A DNA stretch of 64,000 nt from Beijerinckia sp. 28-YEA-48. GTDB taxonomy: Bacteria > Pseudomonadota > Alphaproteobacteria > Rhizobiales > Beijerinckiaceae. The notes beneath the pieces were generated by a model. That model was given only the letters and a program-made list of their open reading frames with translations. It was not told where the DNA came from and ran no database searches. The position numbers and the translations under genes were made by a program. Below are positions 25,726-35,397 of the stretch, in pieces. The stretch is taken from positions 1,336,001-1,400,000 of the forward strand of contig NZ_FNSI01000001.1 in assembly GCF_900104955.1 (NCBI RefSeq), given 5' to 3'. Position 1 is the first letter of the stretch, and every line of letters starts with the position of its first letter.

Positions 25726-26862
25726 ATGGATGATGGAATGAGAGCCGATCGGGAAATGGGGCGGGCTGGCGCTTTCTCCGAGCTGATCCTGAACGCCCTG
25801 CCGTACCCGGTGCTCTGCATCAACCGGTCGGGCGAAGTGCTTGATCTGAACAATGCCGCAGAGCAGTTCTTCGAGCTTGGCGCGGCGCATCTCCTGCGCA
25901 GCAAGATCGCCGATCTGCTGCCGCCGCGCTCGCCGGTTCTGGCGCTGATCGACGACGTGCGTCGGCGTGGTTCAGTCGTCAACGAATATCGCGTCGAGAT
26001 CGGCAATCCGCGCCTCGGGATTGAGCGGATTGTCGATATTCACGCCGGCCCGCTCAGCGATGATGATGAAAAAATAGTCATTATGCTTCAAGAACGGACA
26101 ATCGCCGACAAGATGGATCGGCAAATGACCCATCGCGGCGCCGCCCGATCGATCACGGCGTTGGGGGCCATGCTGGCCCATGAGATCAAAAATCCGCTTT
26201 CGGGCATCCGCGGGGCAGCTCAGCTGCTGGAAACCGACCTTGAGGATGAGGGGCGGGCGCTGACTCGGCTGATCTGCGAGGAAACCGACCGGATCGTGAA
26301 GTTGGTCGATCGTATGGAGGCTTTTTCCGACGGCCGGCCGATCGAACGCGAAGCGGTCAATATCCATATGGTCTTCGACCATGTGAAACGGGTGGCGCAG
26401 GCCGGTTTCGCCCGCCACATCCGCTTTGTTGAGAATTTCGACCCGTCGCTGCCGCCGGTTTTCGCCAATCGCGATCAATTGATCCAGATTTTCCTGAATC
26501 TGGTGAAGAATGCCGCTGAAGCGATTGGCGAACATGCCATCGAGGGCGAAATCGAATTGATGTCGGCTTACCGGCCTGGGGTGCGTATTCGCGGCCAAGG
26601 CGCGGGAACGAGCGTAGCTCTGCCGTTGGAGTTCTGTGTCCGCGACAACGGGCCTGGGGTTGCTCCGGAAATCTCTGAACACCTGTTCGACCCGTTTGTG
26701 ACCAACAAAGCATCAGGAACTGGCCTCGGACTTGCACTGGTAGCGAAAATCGTTCGGGATCACGGCGGGATTGTCGAATGCGATCCGCAGCCGCGCCGAA
26801 CGACCTTCAGGGTCCTGATGCCTGTGTACGCGCAGCAGGACGGGCGGCATTCCGAGCCTTAG
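25726..26862 (+). CDS. ntrB: Nitrogen regulation sensor kinase/phosphatase NtrB
   Basis: The 378-residue soluble histidine kinase phosphorylates NtrC under nitrogen limitation and dephosphorylates it when PII binds. It has an N-terminal PAS domain (residues about 15-125) and the phospho-acceptor H152 in [12 protein letters not shown]. The ATP-binding N, G1 and G2 boxes are [17 protein letters not shown] and [10 protein letters not shown]. It has no membrane segment, as expected. It lies between dusB and ntrC in one operon. Confidence 0.95.
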   Translation: MDDGMRADREMGRAGAFSELILNALPYPVLCINRSGEVLDLNNAAEQFFELGAAHLLRSKIADLLPPRSPVLALIDDVRRRGSVVNEYRVEIGNPRLGIERIVDIHAGPLSDDDEKIVIMLQERTIADKMDRQMTHRGAARSITALGAMLAHEIKNPLSGIRGAAQLLETDLEDEGRALTRLICEETDRIVKLVDRMEAFSDGRPIEREAVNIHMVFDHVKRVAQAGFARHIRFVENFDPSLPPVFANRDQLIQIFLNLVKNAAEAIGEHAIEGEIELMSAYRPGVRIRGQGAGTSVALPLEFCVRDNGPGVAPEISEHLFDPFVTNKASGTGLGLALVAKIVRDHGGIVECDPQPRRTTFRVLMPVYAQQDGRHSEP

Positions 26863-26896
26863 TTGAGGGGCCCGGACTTATGAGGACAAGGCCTTG

Positions 26897-28387
26897 ATGG
26901 CGACCGGGAATATCCTAGTAGCAGACGACGACACCGCAATCCGAACGGTGTTGAGCCAGGCCCTTTCACGCGCCGGTTACGAGGTGCGGGTGACAGGCAA
27001 TGCATCGACCTTGTGGCGCTGGGTGCAGGCGGGAGAGGGCGATCTCGTGATCACCGACGTGGTGATGCCCGACGAGAACGCCTTCGATCTCTTACCGCGT
27101 ATCAAGAAGATGCGTCCCGAACTGCCGATCATCGTGATGAGCGCGCAGAATACATTCATGACCGCGATCCGTGCCTCCGAGCGCGGGGCCTATGACTATC
27201 TGCCCAAGCCTTTCGATCTGAAGGATCTCGTTGCCATCGTCGGTCGGGCGATGAGCGAACCAAAGACGAAGCCGGCGCGGGAAACGCCGGAAGAAATGGA
27301 AGGCATGCCGTTGGTCGGCCGTTCGCCGGCCATGCAGGAAATCTACCGCACCTTGGCGCGGTTGATGCAGACCGATCTGACGGTGATGATCAACGGCGAG
27401 TCCGGCACCGGCAAAGAGCTGGTGGCGCGCGCGCTGCACGATTACGGCAAGCGCCGCAACGGGCCGTTCGTCGCCATCAATATGGCGGCGATCCCGCGCG
27501 ATCTGATCGAAAGCGAATTGTTCGGCCACGAGCGCGGCGCTTTCACTGGCGCCAACGCCCGGTCGGTCGGACGTTTCGAACAGGCTGAAGGCGGCACGCT
27601 CTTCCTCGACGAGATCGGCGATATGCCGATGGAGGCGCAGACGCGGTTGCTGCGCGTGTTGCAGCAGGGCGAATATACGACGGTGGGCGGGCGCACGCCG
27701 ATCAAGACCAATGTCCGCATCGTCGCGGCCACCAATAAGGATCTGCGCGTTCTCATCCAGCAGGGCCTGTTCCGCGAGGATCTGTTCTTCCGTCTTAATG
27801 TCGTGCCGCTGCGCTTGCCGCCGCTGCGCGAACGGGCCGAGGACATTCCCGATCTCGTGCGCCATTTCTTCAAGCTCGCTGCAGCCCAGGGCCTGCCGCT
27901 GAAGTCGGTGGACAATGCGGCGATCGAGCGCCTCAAGCGTCACCGCTGGCCAGGCAATATCCGCGAGCTGGAAAACCTGATCCGCCGTCTCACCGCGCTC
28001 TATCCGCAGGAGGTGATCGGCGAGCATCTGGTCGAGACGGAACTCGCGGTTGACGCGGCGCCGATGGAACGCGGCGGCGCGCCGGCCAATTCGGCGGCGC
28101 CAGCACAGACCTCGGCCGGCGACCGGGAGCCTGAACGCGGCCAGCGCCTGTCGATCGCGGCCGAGCATTACCTGGCCGACCTGTTCAAGCAGCACGGCGA
28201 TAACCTGCCGCCGGCCGGGCTCTACCATCGGATTTTGCGCGAGATCGAGGTTCCGCTGCTCACGGCTGCACTTGCCGCGACCCGTGGCAACCAGATCAAG
28301 GCGGCGGACCTTCTTGGTCTCAACCGCAACACGCTGCGCAAGAAAATCCGCGATCTCGACATCCGGCTGCTGCGCGCCTCGCGGTAA
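26897..28387 (+). CDS. ntrC: Nitrogen regulation response regulator NtrC (sigma-54 activator)
   Basis: The 496-residue activator has a receiver domain with phospho-acceptor D54 (VITDVVMP). The AAA+ domain has Walker A GESGTGKE, the sigma-54 contact loop GAFTGA and Walker [14 protein letters not shown]-terminal Fis-type HTH reads [20 protein letters not shown]. All elements needed to open sigma-54 promoters of nitrogen-assimilation genes are intact. Start at ATG 26897, preceded by GAGGA. Confidence 0.96.
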   Translation: MATGNILVADDDTAIRTVLSQALSRAGYEVRVTGNASTLWRWVQAGEGDLVITDVVMPDENAFDLLPRIKKMRPELPIIVMSAQNTFMTAIRASERGAYDYLPKPFDLKDLVAIVGRAMSEPKTKPARETPEEMEGMPLVGRSPAMQEIYRTLARLMQTDLTVMINGESGTGKELVARALHDYGKRRNGPFVAINMAAIPRDLIESELFGHERGAFTGANARSVGRFEQAEGGTLFLDEIGDMPMEAQTRLLRVLQQGEYTTVGGRTPIKTNVRIVAATNKDLRVLIQQGLFREDLFFRLNVVPLRLPPLRERAEDIPDLVRHFFKLAAAQGLPLKSVDNAAIERLKRHRWPGNIRELENLIRRLTALYPQEVIGEHLVETELAVDAAPMERGGAPANSAAPAQTSAGDREPERGQRLSIAAEHYLADLFKQHGDNLPPAGLYHRILREIEVPLLTAALAATRGNQIKAADLLGLNRNTLRKKIRDLDIRLLRASR

Positions 28388-28418
28388 ACATCGGAAAAGC
28401 GTTTCAAAACAGAGACCC

Positions 28419-28458
28419 GGGAGCAAGGTGCATTTCTATCGAGATGCATTTTGTTCCC
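28419..28458. other. Long imperfect hairpin between ntrC and ntrY
   Basis: Bases 28419-28433 can pair with 28444-28458 (outer GGGA/TCCC, inner TGCAT/ATGCA, with G-T wobbles) around a 10-nt loop. It may slow or end transcription from the dusB-ntrBC operon; there is no T-tract. A second small palindrome, CGTTGCA-TTAT-TGCAACG, is at 28542-28559. Confidence 0.5.
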
Positions 28459-28627
28459 GTTTGGCAACATCCAGGAGAAATGCACGGGACAACCTGATTT
28501 GGTCGTCTCGCAGCCCTGATTTTGTCGCAATCCAGCAACACCGTTGCATTATTGCAACGAGCGCGATTTGATCCGCTTGTTGGACGGCTGCGATTCCTTT
28601 TCCGCTGGCTCCCCGCTCGCGGCAAAT

Positions 28628-28668
28628 CTTTGGAATTGCCTTTGAAATTCTTGCCTTTGAGATTTTGC
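28628..28668 (+). repeat. Three imperfect tandem repeats just upstream of ntrY
   Basis: Units of 12, 15 and 14 bp follow one another: CTTTGGAATTGC (28628), CTTTGAAATTCTTGC (28640) and CTTTGAGATTTTGC (28655). They end six bases before the ntrY start codon at 28675 and fill the place of the ribosome binding site. Confidence 0.6.
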
Positions 28669-28674
28669 TGATTA

Positions 28675-30930
28675 ATGACGGTGCAGCGGGAAACGGAACA
28701 AGTGATCGGCCCCGAGCGCCACGATCGACGGATCGTGAGCCGGCTCGGCGCCTTGGTCGTGAGTTTGGCGCTCATTTGCGCCCTCGCGACCCTTTTGATT
28801 TTTGCCGATTACACGCCGATCTCGCCGACCAACGAAGTGGTCGTCACCCTGCTGTTGACCAATGCGGGGCTGGTTTTCATCCTCATTCTGTTGTTGCTGG
28901 CCGAGTTCTGGCGGTTGATCGCTGCCCGGCGGGCCCAGGCGGCCGGATCCGGCGTCCATATCCGGATGGTGGCGCTGTTCTCCTGCATCGCTGCCTTTCC
29001 AGCGATCCTCATCGCTTTCGTTGGTTCCGTGACATTAGACCGGACACTGAACCCGGCCTTTCTTCAGGACGTGCGCGGCTTTATCCAGAACACCTCGGAA
29101 GTGGCCCGGGTGTTTCGCGAGGCGCAGTGCCGCTCGCTCCTGCAAGAGGCGAGCTTGACGGCGAGCGACCTCGACCGGGTTAATCCGCTCTATCAAAGCA
29201 ACAAGGCGCTGTTCCGCGAATTTTTCTCCGCCCGGGCCCGCACACTTGGCTTCTCGACGGCGGTGATGATGCATAGGGACGGCACCGTCACCGAATATGG
29301 CACTGGTCAGGATTCGCGCGTCGTCACGCCCGAGGCGACCGATTTCGACGATGCCGCCAAGGACGAGCCGCTTTGCCTGATCCTCGACGAGGGCAAGACC
29401 TTCGTGGCGCTCCGCAAGATGGAGAGTTTCCCTGACAGCTTCATCTATGTGGCGCGTGGCATCGACCCGTTGGCCAATGAATTTCCGGCGCAGGCGAACA
29501 ATCTGAACTCGCTCTACAACGCCTATGATGGCCATCGCCGCAACATCCAGATCGCCTTCGCCGCCATGTTTGTCACGGTGGCACTGATCACCCTGTTATC
29601 GGCGACCTGGCTCGGCCTGTCCTTCGCCAACCGGCTGGTGATGCCGATCCGACGATTAATCACCGCCACCGACCAGGTGTCGGAAGGCAATCTCTATGTG
29701 CAGGTGCCGGTGAACTCGCATGATGGCGACCTTGGCCACCTCGGCGAGACCTTTAACAAGATGACGTCGGAACTGCGCCTCCAGCAGAATAGTCTCATTG
29801 CCGCCAGCCGTCAGAACGACGAGCGGCGCGTCTTTACCGAGGCGGTGCTGTCGGGCGTGCCGGCAGGCGTCATCGGCGTCGATGCAGCCGGCAATATCCT
29901 GGTTCTGAATTCCTATGCCATGCGCTTTATTGGCGATGGCCAGGAGGGCGATACCACTGAAATTGTCGGTCAGCCGATCGCGCAAACCGTGCCTGAACTG
30001 GCTGATCTCGTCACTGCGGCGCTGAATAGCCCGCTGCGCAATTATCAGGGCCAGATCGCGTTGAGCCGGCGCGGCCGCGAACGGACGATCAATGTGCGCG
30101 TCACCTCCGAGCAGAAGCAGGAGGGGAGTGGCAATCATGTCATCACCCTCGATGACATCACCGATCTCGTCACCGCGCAGCGCACCTCCGCCTGGGCGGA
30201 TGTGGCGCGCCGCATCGCGCACGAGATCAAGAACCCGCTGACGCCGATCCAGCTTTCAGCGGAACGGCTGCAACGCAAATACGGCAAGGTGATTGTCGAG
30301 GACCGCGCCGTGTTCGACCAATGTACGGCGACGATCATCCGCCAGGTCGACGACATCAAACGCATGGTCGACGAATTCTCCTCCTTCGCCCGCATGCCCA
30401 AGGCCCGTCTGCAAGTGGACGATCTCGGCGAATGCGTGCGTCAGGTTCTTTTCCTGATGCGTGTCGGTAATCCCGATGTGGAGTTCGCCGAGGAATTGCC
30501 GGCGCAACCGTTGAATGTGCATTTCGATCGCCGGCTGCTGTCGCAGGCGCTGACCAACATCATCAAGAATGCGACCGAAGGCATTGCCGCGATGGACGAG
30601 AACAAGCCGGAGCACCCGCGCATTCTCGTTCGCCTGACCCGCGATGACGACGATGTGATTTCCGTCGACGTCATCGATAACGGCAAAGGCTTCCCGCACG
30701 AAAATCGGCAGCGCTTGCTCGAGCCCTATATGACGACCCGCGCGGAAGGCACCGGTCTCGGCCTGCCGATCGTCGGCAAGATCATGGAAGACCATGGTGG
30801 TGGTATCGAATTGCTCGATGCGCCCGATGGTCAGGGCGCGTGGGTGCGTCTGTATTTCCGTGAAGGAGAGGCCGCCGCCAAATCCGAAGATTCAGGCGCT
30901 GCGCGCGAAAAAACGCAGGCCGCACCATGA
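28675..30930 (+). CDS. ntrY: Membrane sensor histidine kinase NtrY
   Basis: The 751-residue protein senses nitrogen, redox or envelope signals and phosphorylates NtrX. It has three N-terminal transmembrane segments (around residues 25-45, 60-80 and 100-120), an extracytoplasmic domain, a fourth segment near 300 and then HAMP. A PAS domain follows, and a kinase core with H516 in [14 protein letters not shown]-box NIIKNATEGI and G-boxes VIDNGKGF and EGTGLGLPIV. No Shine-Dalgarno sequence is evident at ATG 28675. A 287-bp gap separates it from ntrC, so it may have its own promoter. Confidence 0.95.
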   Translation: MTVQRETEQVIGPERHDRRIVSRLGALVVSLALICALATLLIFADYTPISPTNEVVVTLLLTNAGLVFILILLLLAEFWRLIAARRAQAAGSGVHIRMVALFSCIAAFPAILIAFVGSVTLDRTLNPAFLQDVRGFIQNTSEVARVFREAQCRSLLQEASLTASDLDRVNPLYQSNKALFREFFSARARTLGFSTAVMMHRDGTVTEYGTGQDSRVVTPEATDFDDAAKDEPLCLILDEGKTFVALRKMESFPDSFIYVARGIDPLANEFPAQANNLNSLYNAYDGHRRNIQIAFAAMFVTVALITLLSATWLGLSFANRLVMPIRRLITATDQVSEGNLYVQVPVNSHDGDLGHLGETFNKMTSELRLQQNSLIAASRQNDERRVFTEAVLSGVPAGVIGVDAAGNILVLNSYAMRFIGDGQEGDTTEIVGQPIAQTVPELADLVTAALNSPLRNYQGQIALSRRGRERTINVRVTSEQKQEGSGNHVITLDDITDLVTAQRTSAWADVARRIAHEIKNPLTPIQLSAERLQRKYGKVIVEDRAVFDQCTATIIRQVDDIKRMVDEFSSFARMPKARLQVDDLGECVRQVLFLMRVGNPDVEFAEELPAQPLNVHFDRRLLSQALTNIIKNATEGIAAMDENKPEHPRILVRLTRDDDDVISVDVIDNGKGFPHENRQRLLEPYMTTRAEGTGLGLPIVGKIMEDHGGGIELLDAPDGQGAWVRLYFREGEAAAKSEDSGAAREKTQAAP

Positions 30931-30960
30931 CACTGCAGTGTAAGAACGGACGGAACAATT

Positions 30961-32328
30961 ATGCCCGCTGACATATTGATCGTCGATGATGAAGCCGACA
31001 TACGCGAAGGCGTATCCGGCATTCTAGAAGACGAGGGACATGGCACGCGCTCGGCTCGCAATTCCGAGGAGGCGCTTGAGGCCATTGCGGCACGCCGGCC
31101 GCAACTCGTCTTTCTTGATATTTGGATGCAAGGCTCGCGGCTGGACGGGCTGCAATTGTTGCAGGTGGTCAAAGAGCAGCATCCGACCTTGCCGGTCGTG
31201 ATGATCTCGGGCCACGGCAATATCGAGACCGCCGTGTCGGCAATCAAATTTGGCGCCTATGACTTCATCGAGAAGCCGTTCAAGGCCGATCGGCTGGTGC
31301 TCATCGCTGATCGCGCATTGGAAAATTCGCGGTTGAAGCGTGAGTTGACCGATCTGCGCGCCCGCGCTGGCGCCACCAACCGGATCGTCGGCAAGTCGTC
31401 GATGATGAACCAGCTGCGCCAGCAGATCGAACGGGTCGCGGCCGCCAATTCACGGATTCTCGTCACCGGCGCGCCTGGCACAGGCAAGGAACTGGCGGCG
31501 CGTGTTGTCCATGAAGCGTCGAACCGCTCGTCGGGGCCATTCATTGCCATCAATGCCGCCAATATCATGCCGGACTCGATGGAGACCGAATTGTTCGGCG
31601 TCGAAGGCGGCGATGGGCGCAGCCGTAAGATCGGCGCTTTGGAAGAGGCGCACGGCGGCACGCTCTATATCGACGAAATCGGCGACATGCCGCGCGAGAC
31701 CCAGGGCAAGATCCTGCGTGTGTTGATCGACCAGAATTTTCAGCGTGTCGGCGGTTCGACCCGCGTCCATGTGGACGTGCGGATTGTCTCCTCGACCAGC
31801 CGCGACCTGGCGCTCGCCATTGCCCAGGGCACGTTCCGCGAGGACCTGTTCCATCGTCTGGCGGTGGTGCCGCTGCGAGTGCCTTCGCTCAGCGAGCGGC
31901 GCGAGGACATCGGCGAGTTGGTCGAGTATTTTCTCGAACAGGTGGCGATCACCAGCGGTATGCCGCGCCGGCGTATCGGTCCCGACGCCATGGCCATTCT
32001 CCAGTCGCATGACTGGCCGGGCAATATCCGGCAGTTGCGCAACAACGTCGAGCGGCTGATGATCCTGGCCACCGGCCGGCCGGAGGACGAGATCACGGCC
32101 GACATGCTGCCGGCCGAAATCGGCGCCCTGGTGCCCTCGACCCCAAATGGAGCGGGTGGGGAGAAGCTGATGGGTCTGCCGCTGCGCGATGCGCGCGAGG
32201 TGTTCGAGCGCGAATATCTGGTGGCGCAGATCAACCGGTTCGGCGGCAACATTTCACGCACAGCCGAGTTCATAGGCATGGAACGGTCGGCCCTGCATCG
32301 TAAATTGAAGTCCTTGGCCATTGAATGA
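30961..32328 (+). CDS. ntrX: Response regulator NtrX
   Basis: The 455-residue regulator is the partner of NtrY. The receiver domain has D53 (LVFLDIW). The AAA+ domain keeps Walker A GAPGTGKE and GGTLYIDEIGD, but the GAFTGA loop is replaced (GVEGGDGRSRKIGALEE). It therefore probably does not activate sigma-54, a known trait of alphaproteobacterial NtrX. The C-terminal Fis-type HTH reads RFGGNISRTAEFIGMERSAL. It starts 30 bp after ntrY. Related genomes often have trkA after ntrX; here hfq follows directly. Confidence 0.95.
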   Translation: MPADILIVDDEADIREGVSGILEDEGHGTRSARNSEEALEAIAARRPQLVFLDIWMQGSRLDGLQLLQVVKEQHPTLPVVMISGHGNIETAVSAIKFGAYDFIEKPFKADRLVLIADRALENSRLKRELTDLRARAGATNRIVGKSSMMNQLRQQIERVAAANSRILVTGAPGTGKELAARVVHEASNRSSGPFIAINAANIMPDSMETELFGVEGGDGRSRKIGALEEAHGGTLYIDEIGDMPRETQGKILRVLIDQNFQRVGGSTRVHVDVRIVSSTSRDLALAIAQGTFREDLFHRLAVVPLRVPSLSERREDIGELVEYFLEQVAITSGMPRRRIGPDAMAILQSHDWPGNIRQLRNNVERLMILATGRPEDEITADMLPAEIGALVPSTPNGAGGEKLMGLPLRDAREVFEREYLVAQINRFGGNISRTAEFIGMERSALHRKLKSLAIE

Positions 32329-32566
32329 TGGTTAAATCGACGGTCAAGCTATTGAATTAATTGAACTGCGCGAGAAGGCCGAAATCGGGAACTGTCGTGG
32401 ACAACGCTTTAAATCGGATGGTTTGGACAGATTATCCATCCAAAGAGAACTTGCGTTGTGAAACCGGCTGGGCCTTAACTCGAACAGATGGGGAATGACG
32501 TTTCCATGATTCAGCGGTTGATCGTGGGGCGACATATCATGAAAGAGCAGGAGCGAAGGATATACA

Positions 32567-32821
32567 ATGGCGGGAGAACGCGCACAAAACCTTCAAGACA
32601 CGTTCCTAAACTATGTCCGTAAGAACAAAGTGCCTCTGACGATTTTCCTGGTGAACGGCGTGAAACTCCAGGGCGTGGTCAGCTGGTTTGACAATTTTTG
32701 CCTTCTGTTACGCCGCGATGGGCATTCGCAGCTCGTCTACAAACATGCGATCTCCACCATCATGCCTGGTGCGCCGATTCAAATGTTCGAGCAGGGCGAG
32801 GAGGGGGGCGGAGCGTCCTGA
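32567..32821 (+). CDS. hfq: RNA chaperone Hfq
   Basis: The 84-residue Sm-like protein forms a hexamer that pairs small RNAs with mRNAs. Sm1 motif ([20 protein letters not shown]) and Sm2 motif (YKHAISTI) are intact. The tail is short and Gly/Glu-rich. A 238-bp gap upstream holds a GGATGG/CCATCC inverted repeat (32416-32441) and probably the promoter. Its TGA appears to overlap the start of hflX. Confidence 0.97.
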   Translation: MAGERAQNLQDTFLNYVRKNKVPLTIFLVNGVKLQGVVSWFDNFCLLLRRDGHSQLVYKHAISTIMPGAPIQMFEQGEEGGGAS

Positions 32822-34272
32822 AGCGAGCCAAGTCCGAGTTACAAAGGGTCACGTTCGGCGCCAACACCAACGTTGAGCCCCAAGGCCGAGATCCCGATGC
32901 GCCGACCCGCGCATTGGTGATCGGTCCTTATCTGAACGAGCGTAAAGCTGCCTTCGATCCAGCGACTGGCATTCGGCCGCCCTCCGGGCGGTCGGTGGAA
33001 GCGCGTCTGGACGAAGCGGCAGGCCTTGCGCGCGCCATCGACCTCGATGTGGTCGCGGCCGAAATCGCCATGCTGTCGAAGCTGAAGCCGGCGACCTATC
33101 TGGGCACTGGTAAGGTCGAGGAATTCGCCGCTCTCGTCAAAGAGAAAGACGTCGAGATCGTCATCGTCGACTGCGCCTTGTCGCCGGTGCAGCAGCGCAA
33201 TCTCGAAAAGGAATTCGTTGCCAAGGTCATCGACCGCACCGGTCTTATTCTGGAGATTTTCGGGCGTCGCGCCCGCACGCGCGAAGGTGCGTTGCAGGTC
33301 GAGCTGGCGCATCTGGCCTATCAGCGATCGCGGCTCGTGCGCTCCTGGACCCATCTGGAACGCCAGCGCGGCGGCTTCGGCTTCCTCGGTGGTCCTGGCG
33401 AAACCCAGATCGAAGCTGACCGTCGGCTCATTCAAGAACGTATCCTCAAGATCGAACGCGATCTGGAAGGCGTGAAGAAGACGCGCGGCCTGCATCGCGC
33501 CCAACGCCAGGCTGTGCCTTATCCGGTGGTGGCGCTGGTTGGTTACACCAATGCCGGCAAATCGACCCTGTTCAACCGGCTGACGCGCGCCGAGGTTTTG
33601 GCGCAGGACATGCTGTTTGCGACGCTCGATCCGACCTTGCGCGCGGTGGCGCTGCCGCATGGCGAGAGGATCATGCTGTCCGATACGGTCGGCTTCATCT
33701 CCGATCTGCCGACCCAGCTTGTCACCGCCTTTCGCGCCACGCTCGAGGAAGTGATCGAGGCCGATCTGGTGCTGCACGTGCGTGATCTCTCCCATGAGGA
33801 CACGGAGGCGCAGAGCACCGATGTGGAACAGGTGCTGCGCGACCTCGGCATCGATCCTAATGACGGTCATTTCGTCGAGATCTGGAACAAGATCGATCTG
33901 CTCGATCCCTCCCAGGCGGACGCCTTGCGCACCAGCGTCTCGCGCCGTCCGCTTGAAGAACGTCCCTTCGTCGTTTCGGCGCTGACGGGCGAGGGCATCG
34001 ACGATCTGCTCGCCGGGATCGAGGCACGGCTCTCACGCGATCATGTGACGTTTGAACTGCGGCTTGGACCGCAGGAACAAGATCAACTCGGCTGGATCTA
34101 TGACAACATGCAAGTGCTGTCGCGCGATCACGACGAAGACGGCGCCGTGCATTTCAAACTGCGCGTCGCGCCCGACATGATCGATCGGTTGGAACGCCGC
34201 ATGCCGCAGGCAACCCGCGTGGTGGTCCGACAACCAGCGCGCCGCCGTCCGCGTCGACCCGCAGCTGAATAG
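32818..34272 (+). CDS. hflX: GTPase HflX
   Basis: The ribosome-associated GTPase splits stalled or hibernating 70S ribosomes. It has an N-terminal HflX domain ([32 protein letters not shown]), a Gly-rich linker ([20 protein letters not shown]) and a G domain with Walker [17 protein letters not shown] and NKID. The family N-terminus ([10 protein letters not shown]) is about 30 codons into the frame. No ATG or GTG precedes it except inside hfq in another frame. The best start is CTG 32818, overlapping the hfq stop as CTGA, with GAGGAGG upstream. TTG 32914 and GTG 32917 would cut the first strand. Confidence 0.9.
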   Translation: MKRAKSELQRVTFGANTNVEPQGRDPDAPTRALVIGPYLNERKAAFDPATGIRPPSGRSVEARLDEAAGLARAIDLDVVAAEIAMLSKLKPATYLGTGKVEEFAALVKEKDVEIVIVDCALSPVQQRNLEKEFVAKVIDRTGLILEIFGRRARTREGALQVELAHLAYQRSRLVRSWTHLERQRGGFGFLGGPGETQIEADRRLIQERILKIERDLEGVKKTRGLHRAQRQAVPYPVVALVGYTNAGKSTLFNRLTRAEVLAQDMLFATLDPTLRAVALPHGERIMLSDTVGFISDLPTQLVTAFRATLEEVIEADLVLHVRDLSHEDTEAQSTDVEQVLRDLGIDPNDGHFVEIWNKIDLLDPSQADALRTSVSRRPLEERPFVVSALTGEGIDDLLAGIEARLSRDHVTFELRLGPQEQDQLGWIYDNMQVLSRDHDEDGAVHFKLRVAPDMIDRLERRMPQATRVVVRQPARRRPRRPAAE

Positions 34273-34293
34273 TTGAAGAATGGCTTGGCGCGC

Positions 34294-35397
34294 TCACTCC
34301 ATGCGGGCGCGAAACAGGATGGCCGAGGCGGTCAAAGTGATCGCGGCAATGATGATCAGCGGCCAGGTGTTGGCCAGCACGTCGAGCGCCGGCATGGCCT
34401 TCAGGAAGATCCCTTCACTGACGATAAGGAAATGTTTCGGCGGATTGGCCTGTGCCAGCACCTGCAGCCAGCCGGGCATATTGTCGACGGGGCTGGCATA
34501 ACCTGACAACAAGGTTGCCGGCACGGTGACCAGAAAGACGCCGAGAAAAGCCTGCTGCTGCGTCTGCGCCAGCGACGACACCAGCATGCCGACGCCGACG
34601 AGCGCCAGCAGGTAGAAAGTCAACGCCAGATAGAACAGCGGGACCGAGCCGGTGAGTGGTACGCCGAAGGCAAGGGGTATCAGCACCAGATAAAGCGACG
34701 CGTTGAACAGGCCGACGAGGAAAGGCGGCACCATTTTGCCGATCAGGATTTCGTGGACGCGCAAGGGCGAGACCATGAGTTGATCGAAGGTGCCCAGCTC
34801 ACGCTCGCGCGCTACTGACAGCGCCGTGATGCCAAGGCCGGATACGGTGCTGATGATGACGATCAGCGCCGGCATGGTGAACCACAGATAGTCGAGGTTC
34901 GGGTTGAACCAGTTGGTGATGACCGATTGTGAGCGAGGCGCATCGATAACAGGCGCGAGCGACGCTCCCATTTCGGCAGTGATGCGCTCGATATAGCCGG
35001 AGACGATCTGTGCGGCGTTGGAGCGGCGACCGTCGAACACGGCCTGGATGATCGCCGGGCGGCCGGCCGTCACATCGGCGCTGAAGCGCTGGTCGATCGA
35101 GACGGCGACGATGACGCGTTGATTGTCGATGGCGCTGCGCAATTCCTCGGGCGATCGGAGCCAGACGATGCCGCGGATATTGGGGCTGCCAGCCAAGCGC
35201 TGCACGAATTCCGTGCTCCAGGCGCCGCTGTCGCGATTGTAGACGCCGACGTCGATATTCTTGACTTCCAACGTCGTCGCAAAGCCGAGGATGAACAATT
35301 GCACCAGCGGCGGCACCACCAGAATGACGCGGGCTCGGGGATCGCGCAGGATCGCCCACATTTCCTTGATGATGAGCGCGATGATGCGACCCCACAT
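34294..35397 (-). CDS. ybhR: ABC transporter permease, YbhR type
   Basis: The 367-residue ABC-2 type permease has an N-terminal membrane segment (RVILVVPPLVQLFILGF), a long periplasmic loop and five C-terminal segments. The last gene of a five-gene operon with the E. coli order cecR-ybhG-ybhF-ybhS-ybhR, it shares one base with the preceding stop (TGATG). Together with YbhS and YbhF it forms an inner-membrane exporter linked to drug resistance and cation efflux in E. coli. Convergent with hflX, 21 bp apart. Confidence 0.88.
   Translation of the reverse strand: MWGRIIALIIKEMWAILRDPRARVILVVPPLVQLFILGFATTLEVKNIDVGVYNRDSGAWSTEFVQRLAGSPNIRGIVWLRSPEELRSAIDNQRVIVAVSIDQRFSADVTAGRPAIIQAVFDGRRSNAAQIVSGYIERITAEMGASLAPVIDAPRSQSVITNWFNPNLDYLWFTMPALIVIISTVSGLGITALSVARERELGTFDQLMVSPLRVHEILIGKMVPPFLVGLFNASLYLVLIPLAFGVPLTGSVPLFYLALTFYLLALVGVGMLVSSLAQTQQQAFLGVFLVTVPATLLSGYASPVDNMPGWLQVLAQANPPKHFLIVSEGIFLKAMPALDVLANTWPLIIIAAITLTASAILFRARME

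Noticed and set aside
27092..28426. Long open frame antisense to ntrC (444 codons)
   Set aside because: It mirrors a high-GC gene with strong codon bias and encodes no recognisable domain; ntrC is complete on the other strand.
28542..28559. NtrC binding site
   Set aside because: The TGCA half-sites are only 4 bp apart, while NtrC sites need about 8-9 bp between them; it is a plain palindrome.
28606..28620. Sigma-54 promoter (TGGC...TCGC) upstream of ntrY
   Set aside because: The -12 element lacks TTGC and the match is too weak in GC-rich sequence.
32698..32817. Upstream ATG extension of hflX inside hfq
   Set aside because: It would overlap most of hfq in another frame and add 40 residues unlike any HflX N-terminus.
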